Assembly (NCBI GenBank): GCA_038323375.1
Contig: JBBQGV010000002.1
Span: 1-64,000 of the forward strand
Source of the DNA: JABWAJ01 sp038323375
GTDB lineage: Bacteria; Bacteroidota; Bacteroidia; Chitinophagales; Saprospiraceae
DNA length: 64,000 nt
Direction of reading: 5' to 3'
Shown one piece after another: positions 6,172-14,872 of the stretch (position 1 is the stretch's first letter; each line of letters starts with the position of its first letter). The notes below the pieces were generated by a model. It was not told the origin of the DNA and did not search any database. It worked only from the letters and a program-made list of their open reading frames with translations. Made by a program: the position numbers and the translations under genes.

Positions 6172-8524
6172 TATTAATAGTCAGCCTTGCCATCAGGTAA
6201 CTAAGCGTAGACTCCGCACCCTGATTAAGGTTCACATGGGTTTCTTCAAGCCCGTCATAACAACCGCCGGTGCAGGGATTATATATGATTTGATGCAGGT
6301 GGTTGTTGCCGAGGAACCAGTTAAATGCGGTTGCTAATTTGTGGGCATAATTTTCGTCTAAAAAAACATTGTGAAATTTGCGCAGCGCCAGAATCGTGTA
6401 GGCCACATCAATGGGTTGTTCTCCGTGTTCCGCAGCTTCCTTGCCTTTTTGCATCCAGCTTCTGTTAGAAATCACTTTGATGCTGTCGTTTTTGAACGTG
6501 AGCGACAGCAGAAAGTCAAATGAAGTTTTGGCTATTTCTTTGTATACCAAATCTCCGGTTGCCAGCCATGCGCACAACATGGCTTCCGGAAGTATGCTGT
6601 TGCCATAGGTCAGGTAGCTTTCATACCACTGCCAGTCCTGCTCCGATTCATGGCGGTACATTTGAACTAAGCGATTTGCCAGCATTTTTATGATCAGGAT
6701 ATTTTCGGATGATTTTCTTTCTAGGTTGTAATAGTACAAGCCTTTCAATGTAAAGGCCATGGAACGTGTGGAATACATTTTTTCTACGCTCGGTAATACC
6801 CCTTGCATCGTACTTTCTGCTGTTTCAATGAATTCCTCCGGCAGGAATGCGCTTTTGGAAATCAAATAACCCAATGCCCAAATCGCTCTTCCATTGGAAT
6901 CAGATAAGTTGGTCGTGTCATTTTGTGGCGTAAATTTTTTATCGCAGTCCACATAATTCAAAAAACACCCATTTGGTTGCAGGCAAAATTTGATGAAATC
7001 CACATAGATTTTTATGAAGGGAATATCCGCTTCATCCCCCGTCAATTCATAGTGCATAACCATCGCAGTTAAAGCACGTGCATTGTCGTCTAAAGTATAA
7101 CCTGAATCAAGATCGGGTTGATTGATATTTGAAAACTGGATCATGCCAAAATCAGTGGTCATTTTTTTTACGTGATCCAGGTTTATTTCAGGCAAACGAT
7201 AATGCAGCGGAATTTTTTTATCCGCATAGTTGGCTCGATGAAACACTTCCCCGTTCAGTTCCGTTAAATCGCCCTCCCTTTGTGCCTCCCCGGCTATTTT
7301 TTGGAGCAACATGGCGTGTGCAATGGCTGCGTTTTCCCAAGCCGTTGGAACAATCCGCTGTAAGGTACTTGTGCTGAAATCCATTCTTAAAGCGTCATCG
7401 CTCATCAGGCGGTTCACGCCGGCCGCCAATTGCTGCGAGTTTTGGAAGTCAATAATGATCCCGGTGTCCTCCCGCAGCACTTCCATTGCGTGCGGAATGG
7501 GCGTAGAAATGATCGGGCAACCGCAGCTCATGGCATAGGAAAATGTGCCGCTCACAGCCTGATTGGGGTCTTTGGACGTAAAAAGGTAAATGTCAGTAAG
7601 CTGTAAATACTCCAGTAAGTCCTGCAAAGGCAAGTAGCGATTGATAAATTTTACGTGTTGCCGGAGTTGTAGCGCGTCTACTTTTTCCTCCAGCATCGTT
7701 CGGTATTTTTCTCCTTCTGATTTGATAACGCCCGGATGGGTTTTACCAATAACCAGAAATATAGTGTCGGGATTAAACTCAATGATAGCAGGCAAAGCAT
7801 CGAGCGTTGTTTCAATGCCTTTTCCGGAACCAAGCAGCCCGAAAGTAGAAAGCACTTTCCTGCCGCTGATGCCGAATTTGTTTTTCAGAAACGCTTTGTT
7901 CAAATGCGGCACCAAGTGGGTGCCGTGAGGAATAATACTGATTTTTTCGGGAGACAAACCATAATCATTGTGTAAAACCTGAGCAGCATTATTGGTCATC
8001 ACTATGATGGAATCACAGGCCGCCACAATGTGCCGGACATTTGCTTTAAGCGATTCGCCAGGACGAGGCAATACGGTGTGAAAAACAAGAACGACCGGTT
8101 TGGTGAGCCCGTACAAAAATTGAAGGAAAGCTTCCTTCCCTCCATCTTCGTAGAATCCAAATTCATGCTGCACCAGGACAAGCTTGATTTGAGTGTCCAA
8201 ATTAATGGAATGTGCTAATTCAGCATAGCTGGATGCTTCGGTTGTGTCGAGGATGAATTTTACTTCGTCCGGGTAAACATGGTCTGCCTTTCCGGATTCC
8301 AGTGCGCATACTTTGAGTGAAAAAGAGTCTGCGAATTTATTATCAAGCGCCTTGAGCAAATCCTGCGAGTAAGTGGCGATGCCACATTCCCTTGGTGGAT
8401 AGGATGTAATGAACAAGATTTCTGGCAAGAGATTTAATGGGCGAAGTTTGCCATTTTTTGAAATGGCATTCGGGGATAGTGCACGCAGAGCCCCTTCTCC
8501 AATATTGAAAATAGTTTTATTCAT
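6167..8524 (-). CDS. GT4 glycosyltransferase fused to an alpha/alpha-toroid domain
   Basis: A 785-aa protein when started at ATG 8524, which overlaps the GH130 stop (ATGAATAA); the longer reading would begin inside GH130. Residues about 28-400 are a GT-B family 4 glycosyltransferase: PPRECGIATYSQDLL, VLVQHEFGFYEDGG, ISIIPHGTHL, FGLLGSGKGIETTLDAL and SGTFSYAMSCGCPIISTPIPHAMEVL with the nucleotide-sugar-binding region. Residues about 430-785 are helical with repeated aromatic/Gly turns (DSGYTLDDNARALTAMVMH, DSNGRAIWALGYL, PIDVAYTILALRKF), as in six-hairpin glycosidase or terpenoid-cyclase toroids. It probably builds or trims a mannose-type glycan with the adjacent phosphorylase. Its stop codon lies in a dispersed repeat. 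Confidence 0.82.
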   Translation of the reverse strand: MNKTIFNIGEGALRALSPNAISKNGKLRPLNLLPEILFITSYPPRECGIATYSQDLLKALDNKFADSFSLKVCALESGKADHVYPDEVKFILDTTEASSYAELAHSINLDTQIKLVLVQHEFGFYEDGGKEAFLQFLYGLTKPVVLVFHTVLPRPGESLKANVRHIVAACDSIIVMTNNAAQVLHNDYGLSPEKISIIPHGTHLVPHLNKAFLKNKFGISGRKVLSTFGLLGSGKGIETTLDALPAIIEFNPDTIFLVIGKTHPGVIKSEGEKYRTMLEEKVDALQLRQHVKFINRYLPLQDLLEYLQLTDIYLFTSKDPNQAVSGTFSYAMSCGCPIISTPIPHAMEVLREDTGIIIDFQNSQQLAAGVNRLMSDDALRMDFSTSTLQRIVPTAWENAAIAHAMLLQKIAGEAQREGDLTELNGEVFHRANYADKKIPLHYRLPEINLDHVKKMTTDFGMIQFSNINQPDLDSGYTLDDNARALTAMVMHYELTGDEADIPFIKIYVDFIKFCLQPNGCFLNYVDCDKKFTPQNDTTNLSDSNGRAIWALGYLISKSAFLPEEFIETAESTMQGVLPSVEKMYSTRSMAFTLKGLYYYNLERKSSENILIIKMLANRLVQMYRHESEQDWQWYESYLTYGNSILPEAMLCAWLATGDLVYKEIAKTSFDFLLSLTFKNDSIKVISNRSWMQKGKEAAEHGEQPIDVAYTILALRKFHNVFLDENYAHKLATAFNWFLGNNHLHQIIYNPCTGGCYDGLEETHVNLNQGAESTLSYLMARLTINN

Positions 8525-9563
8525 CTTTATTATTATTATGAAGCAGCAACTCTGCAAGAAGTGCAGAAAAACTAACAGAAGCACATCCGATGCGCTCATC
8601 GGCAGCGCCGTAATAAATGTACAAAGTGTCGTCAAACAGCGCAGCCCCTGATGGAAAACATACGTTGTTTACTTCTCCTCTTAATTCCCAGGGGAACTCG
8701 GGTTTGAACAATGCGTAGGGCAATCGGCCAATTTCTTTGCGGGGGTTTTCCAAATCAAGTAATGCTACACAAGCAGAATAAACATATCCGGTTACACTAT
8801 CCCGCACACCGTGGTAAATTAAGACCCATCCGGCTTCGGTTTCTATTGGCGGACAGCCCCCGCCTATGTAACTGATTTCATGTGCATATTTTGGCGCAAG
8901 CACAATATACTCGTCAAAGTGGAGAAAATAATTTCGCCAGAATTCGTCCGTAAGTTCCTTTAAATCATTTACAGCCACCACAATTTGGACGTCGGGCTTT
9001 ACACGGTGCATAAAGACGAATTGATTATTTATTTTTCTGGGAAAAAAAATCAAATTTTTATCCCAGAGAAGTGCCTTGGGGTCTTTATCTCCAAATCTAC
9101 GATCGTGTTCATTATAGCGCAGGTATTTTTCGTTGATTAATCCTTTGACTTCAGCGAGGTGGCTGAACTCCTCATAAGTGATTTGGGGTACGATCAAACC
9201 CTGCTTTTTGAAATTTTTCAGATCCCTTGAGGTGGCTAATGCTCCCAGTGCATTGACGCCGTCGTAAGCGGTGTAGGTGAGGTAATACAAATCATCAATT
9301 TTTACAATTCGGGCATCTTCAGTGCCGTGCGATTCGTAGTCAAATTGCGGGAACAGTACAGGTTCTTCCCATCGTTCTTCCACCGTCAAAGGACCATTTA
9401 GCTTACAATAACCAATACTGGAGTGGTTGCCTTTGCTTACAGCTCTGTAAAAAAGGTGAACGTAGTCGCCTTCACGTATTGCAGCGGGATTTAACACGCC
9501 TTCATTTTCAAAGTCAAGATCAGTTTTATGAAGAATGACTCCGTGTTTTGTGACTTCGATCAT
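8517..9563 (-). CDS. GH130 family glycoside phosphorylase
   Basis: A 348-aa five-bladed beta-propeller protein of glycoside hydrolase family 130, whose characterised members phosphorolyse beta-1,4- or beta-1,2-mannosides to mannose-1-phosphate. Visible family sequences: NPAAIREGDYVHLFYRAV (about 25-42), GTEDARIVKIDDLYYLTYTAYDG (about 82-104), DKDPKALLWDKNLIFFPRKI and a Gly/Tyr-rich tail ending IYYGAADERIGCASV. There is no signal peptide, so it is cytoplasmic. It is first in a two-gene operon; its TAA overlaps the ATG of the glycosyltransferase by 8 nt, indicating translational coupling. A role in mannan turnover or mannose-containing glycan synthesis is an inference. Confidence 0.88.
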   Translation of the reverse strand: MIEVTKHGVILHKTDLDFENEGVLNPAAIREGDYVHLFYRAVSKGNHSSIGYCKLNGPLTVEERWEEPVLFPQFDYESHGTEDARIVKIDDLYYLTYTAYDGVNALGALATSRDLKNFKKQGLIVPQITYEEFSHLAEVKGLINEKYLRYNEHDRRFGDKDPKALLWDKNLIFFPRKINNQFVFMHRVKPDVQIVVAVNDLKELTDEFWRNYFLHFDEYIVLAPKYAHEISYIGGGCPPIETEAGWVLIYHGVRDSVTGYVYSACVALLDLENPRKEIGRLPYALFKPEFPWELRGEVNNVCFPSGAALFDDTLYIYYGAADERIGCASVSFSALLAELLLHNNNKDE

Positions 9564-9620
9564 TGTTTTTAGTTAGCAAAAAAGTAAAAGTAGACCTTCC
9601 TATGAAATCCGGAACAGGCG

Positions 9621-9800
9621 TTAAGATTTGTGGCTTCCGCCAGATTTAGGCTCGGTTTTTGGGATAAAAGGGTCAAGCGTAGCTGATTTGCCCGAGCCGC
9701 CTTTGCCTTCGGATTTGTAGGCCGATACGGCTTTCCCTTTGCCTGTAGATTTGTCTGCCGGCGCTTTTTTGTGGTTTTTACTTCCTTTGTCCTTGCTCAT
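9621..9800 (-). CDS. Small basic Lys/Gly/Ser-rich protein
   Basis: A 59-aa reading frame (MSKDKGSKNHKKAPADKSTG and on to KSGGSHKS) on the minus strand. About a quarter of its residues are Lys and it has no hydrophobic segment, so it should be soluble and largely disordered. It sits between GH130 and the coiled-coil lipoprotein, at the edge of the stress island. Small K/G/S-rich proteins are frequent in Bacteroidota near Dps or CsbD loci, but I recognise no named family. Coding status rests on an open frame with a sensible ATG and spacing. Confidence 0.55.
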   Translation of the reverse strand: MSKDKGSKNHKKAPADKSTGKGKAVSAYKSEGKGGSGKSATLDPFIPKTEPKSGGSHKS

Positions 9801-9831
9801 TTTAATTGGATTTTAATTTAAGATAAAAAAA

Positions 9832-9852
9832 GGCGGGTTTTTAAAGCCCGCC
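9832..9852 (-). terminator. Terminator of the lipoprotein gene
   Basis: GGCGGG at 9832-9837 and CCCGCC at 9847-9852 form a GC stem. On the minus strand it is followed by a run of seven or more U residues (A-tract at 9824-9831). It lies 30 nt beyond the stop codon of the upstream coiled-coil lipoprotein: a textbook intrinsic terminator. Confidence 0.88.
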
Positions 9853-9881
9853 TACAACTTGTTTAGAGTCAGCCTTTTAAC

Positions 9882-10349
9882 TTATTTTTTGTTGTCAACA
9901 GACAAGTCTTTCAAAGATTTTCCAAGCCCATCCATATCGCTGTTAAATTCACGCTTGAAGGATTCCCAATCGCTTTCACTGTTGTTGCGGGCTTCGATCC
10001 TGGTTTTCATATCCTTGATTTTTTGATCCAGGATTTCAATGTTTTTCGCGTAGAGCGCATCCATTGCTTTTCCAGACTTCTTCATGTTCGCTTTCAATTC
10101 GACAATCCGGTCTTCGTAACCTTTGATTTTCATTTCGGCGTCGCTTTTGAAGGCTAACCATTCTTGTTCATTTGCTGCTTCCTGCGCAGCTACGGCTGCA
10201 TCTTTCTGCTCGTCTCTCAAATCTTCTCTGGCATCAATTACGTCAGACTGGGCATCCTCTGATTTTTGGGAGGCCGATTGGCAACTGGTCAAGGTCATCC
10301 CTCCCATAAGTGTAGTCGCTACGGCAAGGATAAAAAGTGAATTCTTCAT
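9882..10349 (-). CDS. Coiled-coil lipoprotein, unknown function
   Basis: A 155-aa protein with a lipoprotein signal peptide: a basic start MKNS, a hydrophobic core, and TLTSCQS at about 20-25 providing the lipobox cysteine. The mature part is almost entirely charged and helical (EDLRDEQKDAAVAAQEAANEQ, MKIKGYEDRIVELKANMKK, LDQKIKDMKTRIEARNN), predicting a long coiled coil anchored in the outer membrane or periplasm. Bacteroidota have many such proteins beside CsbD and YtxH genes; no enzymatic domain is visible. It is followed by its own terminator, so it is probably monocistronic, and it lacks the 21-bp repeat promoter of its neighbours. Confidence 0.75.
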   Translation of the reverse strand: MKNSLFILAVATTLMGGMTLTSCQSASQKSEDAQSDVIDAREDLRDEQKDAAVAAQEAANEQEWLAFKSDAEMKIKGYEDRIVELKANMKKSGKAMDALYAKNIEILDQKIKDMKTRIEARNNSESDWESFKREFNSDMDGLGKSLKDLSVDNKK

Positions 10350-10444
10350 TTTGTGAATTTTTATTGTTTGAAAATTATTATCGGATGATTTTTGTTACTG
10401 GTTAACGAATAAACCGAAAGCCAGGAGTTTTACTGAGAGGCATT

Positions 10445-10630
10445 TTAAAGAGCTGCGATGATTTCATGCAATTCTTCTTTTGTTTTACCAAGTTTGATTT
10501 GGAGTTTTCCAAACATCTCGTCCTTTTTTCCTTCTTCAAATAACAGATCGTTATCGGTTAAGAGCGCAAATTTCTGCTTGAGCTTGCCTTTTTGCTCATT
10601 CCAGGTTCCTTTTACTTCTTTGATGTCCAT
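10445..10630 (-). CDS. CsbD-like stress protein
   Basis: A 61-aa protein of the CsbD family, small hydrophilic proteins first noted in the general stress regulon of Bacillus (biochemical role unknown). Family hallmarks are KGTWNEQKGKLKQKFALLTDNDLLFEEGKKDEM, then GKLQIKLGKTKEELHEIIAAL. Full family length. It is transcribed alone behind a 21-bp direct-repeat promoter (10711-10777) with a leader of about 75 nt, which ties it to the other members of this island. Confidence 0.85.
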   Translation of the reverse strand: MDIKEVKGTWNEQKGKLKQKFALLTDNDLLFEEGKKDEMFGKLQIKLGKTKEELHEIIAAL

Positions 10631-10710
10631 TTTTTTTATTTTAAAGGTTTGAAAATTTTTTCGGGATTTTATTGGAAATTTCCCAAATAAGTTATAGGAT
10701 TGTCACTTCA

Positions 10711-10777
10711 CAAAGTTGCGTGTTTTATGGCCGTACAATGTTACATAATTTCTCGAAAGAGTTACATTATTCACACC
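10711..10777 (-). promoter_or_regulatory. Direct-repeat promoter 1 (csbD)
   Basis: On the plus strand TTACATAA at 10741 and TTACATTATTCACAC from 10762 are exactly 21 bp apart. Reading towards csbD on the minus strand, the -7 core TTTG (CAAA at 10711-10714) follows the motif after 26 nt. The first half-site is one base off the group consensus TTACACAA. Confidence 0.85.
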
Positions 10778-10788
10778 TTGTAATCGTT

Positions 10789-10908
10789 CTAATTACATTG
10801 CCCGAGTACAACCCAGATAATAATAAATACGATAATGGTGCCAAAACAACCGCCGCCTAATTTTGCCGCGCCATACCCTGAGAGCAGACCTCTGAATAGA
10901 TTGTTCAT
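10789..10908 (-). CDS. 39-aa glycine-rich single-span membrane protein
   Basis: The frame reads MNNLFRGLLSGYGAAKLGGG, then CFGTIIVFIIIWVVLGQCN. A short amphipathic Gly-rich N-terminus is followed by one transmembrane helix (about residues 21-36). Similar 35-45-aa proteins occur widely in Bacteroidota as unnamed membrane peptides. Support comes from the dedicated direct-repeat promoter 67 bp upstream of its ATG and from a position between two other promoter-controlled genes. A role in membrane stress is an inference from this context. Confidence 0.72.
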   Translation of the reverse strand: MNNLFRGLLSGYGAAKLGGGCFGTIIVFIIIWVVLGQCN

Positions 10909-10944
10909 GTTTGTTCGTTTTTAAAGTAATTAATCAATACAGGT

Positions 10945-11012
10945 TAAAGTTCAGTCTTTTAGCGCGGAAAAATATTACACAATTACATAGAATAGTTATA
11001 TCATTCACAGAA
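10945..11012 (-). promoter_or_regulatory. Direct-repeat promoter 2 (39-aa membrane protein)
   Basis: TTACACAA at 10975 and TTATATCATTCACAG from 10996 are 21 bp apart. The -7 core on the minus strand is TTTA (TAAA at 10945-10948), 26 nt from the motif. The start codon lies 67 bp from the motif. Confidence 0.82.
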
Positions 11013-11020
11013 AAAAGAGA

Positions 11021-11048
11021 AGGCTGTCTAAAAGTAAATAGACAGCCT
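11021..11048 (-). terminator. Terminator of the OmpA gene
   Basis: AGGCTGTCTA at 11021-11030 and TAGACAGCCT at 11039-11048 form a perfect 10-bp stem with an 8-nt loop. On the minus strand it is followed by a U-rich tract (A-run at 11011-11016). It lies about 40 nt past the stop codon of the OmpA-family gene and directly before promoter 2. Confidence 0.85.
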
Positions 11049-11089
11049 CTTTTAATTGAGTTAGTACACAATAATTAATGACTAAAAAC

Positions 11090-13129
11090 TTACTTTCGTG
11101 GAATGATATCAATGATTACGGTTCTGTTGTAAAAGCGTTCTTCCGGGTAATTATTTTCAAACGGGGATAAGACCTGATCTTCGCCTGATCCCTGAACTTC
11201 GAATTTAACATCGCTTCTGCCTGCTTTTGCAAGACCGGCTGCAAGAATCCCGCGTACATCGTTGGCACGAGCCAGCGACAATTTTTGATTATAAACTTCG
11301 TCTCCGGTAATGTCCGTGTGGCCATGTATCATAACCGTTCCGCCCATTGGTATTTTGGGGATTACGATTTCCGTAAGGTATTTTTCGTAAATTGAAATGG
11401 CTTCCGATTCGTCGAATTCATAAATTACGCTGAATCGCATGCCCTCTTCATTTTTGCCCGGGGTCCAGAGCACCATGTCTACGTTTGCATCTTTCCTGAC
11501 CGTCATGCCGCTTTTGGTTTGGCCCACCATGGTTACTTTGTAATCGCCCTGTGGGCGGGTACCCATAATGGTTTTACCGGGGATATTTACCTGGTCACGG
11601 GTATAAGGCCCAAATGTTTGCAGTTTGTTTTTGTCATCCCGGATCTCTAAAGACCAGGAAGAGAAGGCTTTTTGGGCACCTTCTGCATTGAAAGAAACAT
11701 AGCTGTCCATTGGCGCTTCCTGACTCACTGCGATTTCTACGGGCCTCAATTGTGCATTCGGTCCGCTTTGAAACTCCATGAGCAGAGCAGGTGAATTGCT
11801 TTCGATAGACACCCGACGGTCGCCTTCGCGAAGCAGGGTAAGGTCGGATCCGCTATTTGGTTGCTCCGACGGAAGGACGGGTTTATTCCTTCCTTCCACA
11901 CTGATCCTCGAACCGTCAATCCCAAATACATTCCCTAAGTATTGTTTAATGGATTCAGCCATCATCTTGCCGTCTTCCGAGCCTTTCTCCGATGAACCAA
12001 CAAGGGTAATGCTGGATGCCGGGTTTTTGCCAAGGCGGTCACCGATGATATTCAGCACGTTGTAATAGACCGTCATTTGCCGCGAGGAGCGACCCGACAA
12101 TTTTTTCGGGGCAAACACTTCTAATTGATCTTCTTTGAAGTCTTTTACCTGGTTTCTATTCAGTAAAACATACCGATCCGGGATATCCGTTGAGCCTAAG
12201 TCGAAAAATACGTAGTTGCGCAGCGGAAATGTTTCACTAACTCTGCGTTCAACTGCTGCGTTTTTGGGAGAGTTAACGTAGAACCGAACGTCAGGATCTG
12301 CGATCACGGGCACCATAGCGTTTGCCGGTTCCGTGACCAGGCTTCCGTACCCAAACTTAAGAGCCGCGCCCACTCTCAGGGTGGAAATGTTCCATGTTTC
12401 AATGGAACGCGGCGACTGGCCAAAATAGGGTTGAAAAGAAATAAACGGAGAAAGGATCGCCTGGGCCTGGTGGTTCTGCGAAGAAAGTTGGATGTCGTAC
12501 CCGGCACCGATTTGCATCGAAAGCAGGGTTTTGCGGGTATTGCTCAGCTCGCCGTTTACATCCGGAGTGGCCAGTTGTTCAGGGAAGTCGGGGTTTTTTC
12601 CTAATTTATAGGTGAATGAATTTTCAAAATTAAACGCCACACGCGGACCTCCAAATAAATAAAAGTCGGAATTGAAGGGTGCCAGGCGCAGGCTTGGTTC
12701 CACCGTAATGTAGCTGAGGTTGGTGGATAAGTCCGCCGGACAATTACAAAGGGTTATTTCTTTGTTGAACTTGCTTTGACGACCATCGTAGCCTACCTGC
12801 AACATAAAACCCAATGGGGAGTTCGGAGCATGGTACTCCAAAACGGGTGCCAGAAAGAGACCTAAGCCGTTGCCATGATTAAAAGCAACCGGAGCAGTAA
12901 AATCTGCGTTCAATTGTTGCGTTGAACCACGGTAGAAATTAACATTTGCGGCACCTGCGATACCAAACCGCCAAGAGGGTCTTGTGTAGGTGACATCCTG
13001 GGCTTGTAAGGATGCATGGAGGACTGCCCAAAGTAAAGCACTCATCATGAGGCTCTTGAGAAACAGGCTGTTTAGGAATTCGAAATGCGTTTTACGCGAT
13101 TCCTTTTTATTATTAGTTCTGATGTTCAT
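11090..13129 (-). CDS. OmpA-family outer-membrane protein
   Basis: A 679-aa protein with an N-terminal signal sequence (hydrophobic stretch at about 25-42 ending LQAQD). Residues about 45-260 read as a beta-barrel with alternating aromatic strands and a closing GAALKFGYG segment. The middle part has extended segments, and the C-terminus (about 560-679) is an OmpA/MotB peptidoglycan-binding domain: IHGHTDITGDEVYNQKLSLARANDVRGIL and FYNRTVIIDI. A degenerate second OmpA-like module may lie at about 340-450 (VGSSEKGSEDGKMMAESIKQ). It should link the outer membrane to peptidoglycan. It starts 11 nt after the DUF3494 gene, so both probably share promoter 3. Confidence 0.85.
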   Translation of the reverse strand: MNIRTNNKKESRKTHFEFLNSLFLKSLMMSALLWAVLHASLQAQDVTYTRPSWRFGIAGAANVNFYRGSTQQLNADFTAPVAFNHGNGLGLFLAPVLEYHAPNSPLGFMLQVGYDGRQSKFNKEITLCNCPADLSTNLSYITVEPSLRLAPFNSDFYLFGGPRVAFNFENSFTYKLGKNPDFPEQLATPDVNGELSNTRKTLLSMQIGAGYDIQLSSQNHQAQAILSPFISFQPYFGQSPRSIETWNISTLRVGAALKFGYGSLVTEPANAMVPVIADPDVRFYVNSPKNAAVERRVSETFPLRNYVFFDLGSTDIPDRYVLLNRNQVKDFKEDQLEVFAPKKLSGRSSRQMTVYYNVLNIIGDRLGKNPASSITLVGSSEKGSEDGKMMAESIKQYLGNVFGIDGSRISVEGRNKPVLPSEQPNSGSDLTLLREGDRRVSIESNSPALLMEFQSGPNAQLRPVEIAVSQEAPMDSYVSFNAEGAQKAFSSWSLEIRDDKNKLQTFGPYTRDQVNIPGKTIMGTRPQGDYKVTMVGQTKSGMTVRKDANVDMVLWTPGKNEEGMRFSVIYEFDESEAISIYEKYLTEIVIPKIPMGGTVMIHGHTDITGDEVYNQKLSLARANDVRGILAAGLAKAGRSDVKFEVQGSGEDQVLSPFENNYPEERFYNRTVIIDIIPRK

Positions 13130-13140
13130 ATTGTTATAAT

Positions 13141-14199
13141 TTAAGGCTTGTTAAGGATGTTGGTGCTGGTCAATACGACTGCGCCATTGATGGCAAACAA
13201 TTTACCTTCTGTCGTTGCGCCTGAATTCATCGTGATGGAAGTCAGAGCCATCAGGATACCTTTAAATGAAGTATTGTTCCCAATCGTAGCAGAACTGCCC
13301 ACGTGCCAAAAAACATTTTTAGCCTGAGCGCCTCCGGTAAGGATGACATCGCCACCTGCACCGCCAACGGTGGTCAAATCTGAGGTTACCTGGAAAATCC
13401 ATACGGCGCTTGTATCACCCCGTGCATCGAGTGTCAAATCGCCCGATTGGATTAATAGGGTAGCGGTTGATTGGTAAATACCCGGTGTCAGCGTTTTCCC
13501 ACCCTGGTCGCCGGATAGGGTAGTGGATACCGGTGAAGCTGCATTTTCTGCAAATTGATAAGCAGTGACCAAGTCTTGTTTGGCCAATAAGAGCATGGAA
13601 GAAGTACCTGTGGGAATTAGGTCATTCGAGGCGTATATCCCGCCATTCAAGATCACCGCAGGAGGAAACCCGGTAATCGCAGCACGAAGACCCGGGCTGA
13701 CGCCAATGTCCATGTTGTTAATCACGCTGAAGCCTGTACTGCTAATGCCCGTTCCTGCAAGAACCCCGAACCGGCCGATAGAATTCAGTTCAATGCCTGC
13801 TGCGCCGGTGGTAAATGTCCACACGTAATCGGTTTGCAAGGCATTGCCAGTTTTGTCCTTCACGGTAGTGTTCACCCGGCCAGTGTAGGTGGTGTTGGGT
13901 TTGAGCGGGCTGGAAGGCGTAAAAGCCGCAGTTAATCCGGAGTAGGTAATGGTTCCTGGCGTTGCGCCGGGTCCTTGAAAAGTAATCGCCGAGGTGGTTA
14001 TCGTTGCAGGGTTCATCGCGCCGTTGAAGGTTACGGTGATCACCTGATTGAGCGGAACTCCGGTGCGTAAATTATCGGGGTTCGTAGATACCACAACCGG
14101 GCAAACCCCAAGGATTTCCTTATAGTCGTCTTTTTGGCATCCGACAATTAAAACAGCCGATAAGATTATTAGGGCTGATAATAATTTATTATTTTTCAA
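13141..14199 (-). CDS. DUF3494 (ice-binding-like) lipoprotein with Ig-like domain
   Basis: About 352 aa from the preferred TTG start at 14199, which gives a classical lipoprotein signal (KNNKLLSALIILSAVLIVGCQKDD). An in-frame ATG at 14274 would put the start inside the promoter repeat and is rejected. After the lipobox, residues about 35-130 are a Big_5/SbsA-like Ig domain (TGVPLNQVITVTFNGAMNPATI to YVWTFTTG). The rest is a DUF3494 domain (FGVLAGTGISSTGFSVINNMDIGVSPG to AKNVFWHVGSSATIGNNTSFKG), a beta-solenoid fold that includes antifreeze and ice-binding adhesins. It is surface-anchored and probably adhesive or ice-binding; whether it binds ice cannot be told from sequence. Confidence 0.85.
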   Translation of the reverse strand: MKNNKLLSALIILSAVLIVGCQKDDYKEILGVCPVVVSTNPDNLRTGVPLNQVITVTFNGAMNPATITTSAITFQGPGATPGTITYSGLTAAFTPSSPLKPNTTYTGRVNTTVKDKTGNALQTDYVWTFTTGAAGIELNSIGRFGVLAGTGISSTGFSVINNMDIGVSPGLRAAITGFPPAVILNGGIYASNDLIPTGTSSMLLLAKQDLVTAYQFAENAASPVSTTLSGDQGGKTLTPGIYQSTATLLIQSGDLTLDARGDTSAVWIFQVTSDLTTVGGAGGDVILTGGAQAKNVFWHVGSSATIGNNTSFKGILMALTSITMNSGATTEGKLFAINGAVVLTSTNILNKP

Positions 14200-14236
14200 T
14201 GCTAGTGACTTTAATAGTGAAAGAATTTTCACCCTA

Positions 14237-14303
14237 CAAAGGTGATGGCATTCTGGCAGGGAAGTATTACACAATTGTGGAAAAGCCTTACATTATTTAC
14301 ATA
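14237..14303 (-). promoter_or_regulatory. Direct-repeat promoter 3 (DUF3494-OmpA operon)
   Basis: TTACACAA at 14267 and TTACATTATTTACAT from 14288 are 21 bp apart. The -7 core TTTG (CAAA at 14237-14240) is 26 nt from the motif. The TTG start at 14199 is 68 bp from the motif, in line with the other copies, which supports that start. Confidence 0.85.
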
Positions 14304-14421
14304 TTTTTAGTAACTATTTATCATATAGTAACATAGTGGTAAATAAATACTATTTTTATTTTATTATCTCAAGATGGATGCGACTTTTATACTGTATTTA
14401 AAAATCAGGGCAGAATGCGGC

Positions 14422-14844
14422 TTACGCTAAATAAAATTTGTTTTCTATTTTTTTTAGCATACAAATGGTGGCGATGATGTTTTGCAGACACATAAAAGCC
14501 ATTTCATTTTTCAGCACGTAATCATAGGCCATGTGCTTAATACAGTTTGTCGCTATGTCAATATTTTCCTGACATGAAAGTATAATAACCGGTATAGCCG
14601 GATTAAATGCTTTTATTTTATCCAAGGTATCTATTCCATTCATCGCGCGTTTATCCACGCTGTTAAGGAAATAATCCAAAATGATTATGTCAGGATTTTG
14701 TGGGAGGCGCGCTATGCAAAATTCGCCTGTCGCATAAGTTTCGACGGTGAATTCGCCTTGCCGGATGAATTCAAGCTCCAGAAATTTAAGATAGACGGCA
14801 TCATCGTCAACTAAGAATATTTTTATTTTATTGAGGTTGCTCAC
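14422..14844 (-). CDS. Stand-alone response regulator receiver protein
   Basis: A 140-aa CheY-like receiver domain without an output domain. It has the acidic pair in VDDDAVYLKF (about 12-14), the phospho-acceptor Asp in IIILDYFLN (about 57), a conserved Ser in VIILSCQENID (about 90) and Lys in YDYVLKNE (about 112). It is 70-80 percent similar in layout to the next receiver gene and clearly a tandem duplicate. It lies 28 nt downstream of that gene and is last in a histidine kinase operon, so it probably relays phosphate from the hybrid kinase or competes for it. Confidence 0.88.
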   Translation of the reverse strand: MSNLNKIKIFLVDDDAVYLKFLELEFIRQGEFTVETYATGEFCIARLPQNPDIIILDYFLNSVDKRAMNGIDTLDKIKAFNPAIPVIILSCQENIDIATNCIKHMAYDYVLKNEMAFMCLQNIIATICMLKKIENKFYLA

Positions 14845-14872
14845 GAATTGGCGTTTTTAATTCAAGAATTTA

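Noticed and set aside
13141..14274. ATG at 14274 as start of the DUF3494 lipoprotein
   Set aside because: It lies inside the promoter repeat and upstream of the predicted transcription start; the TTG at 14199 gives a clean lipoprotein signal.
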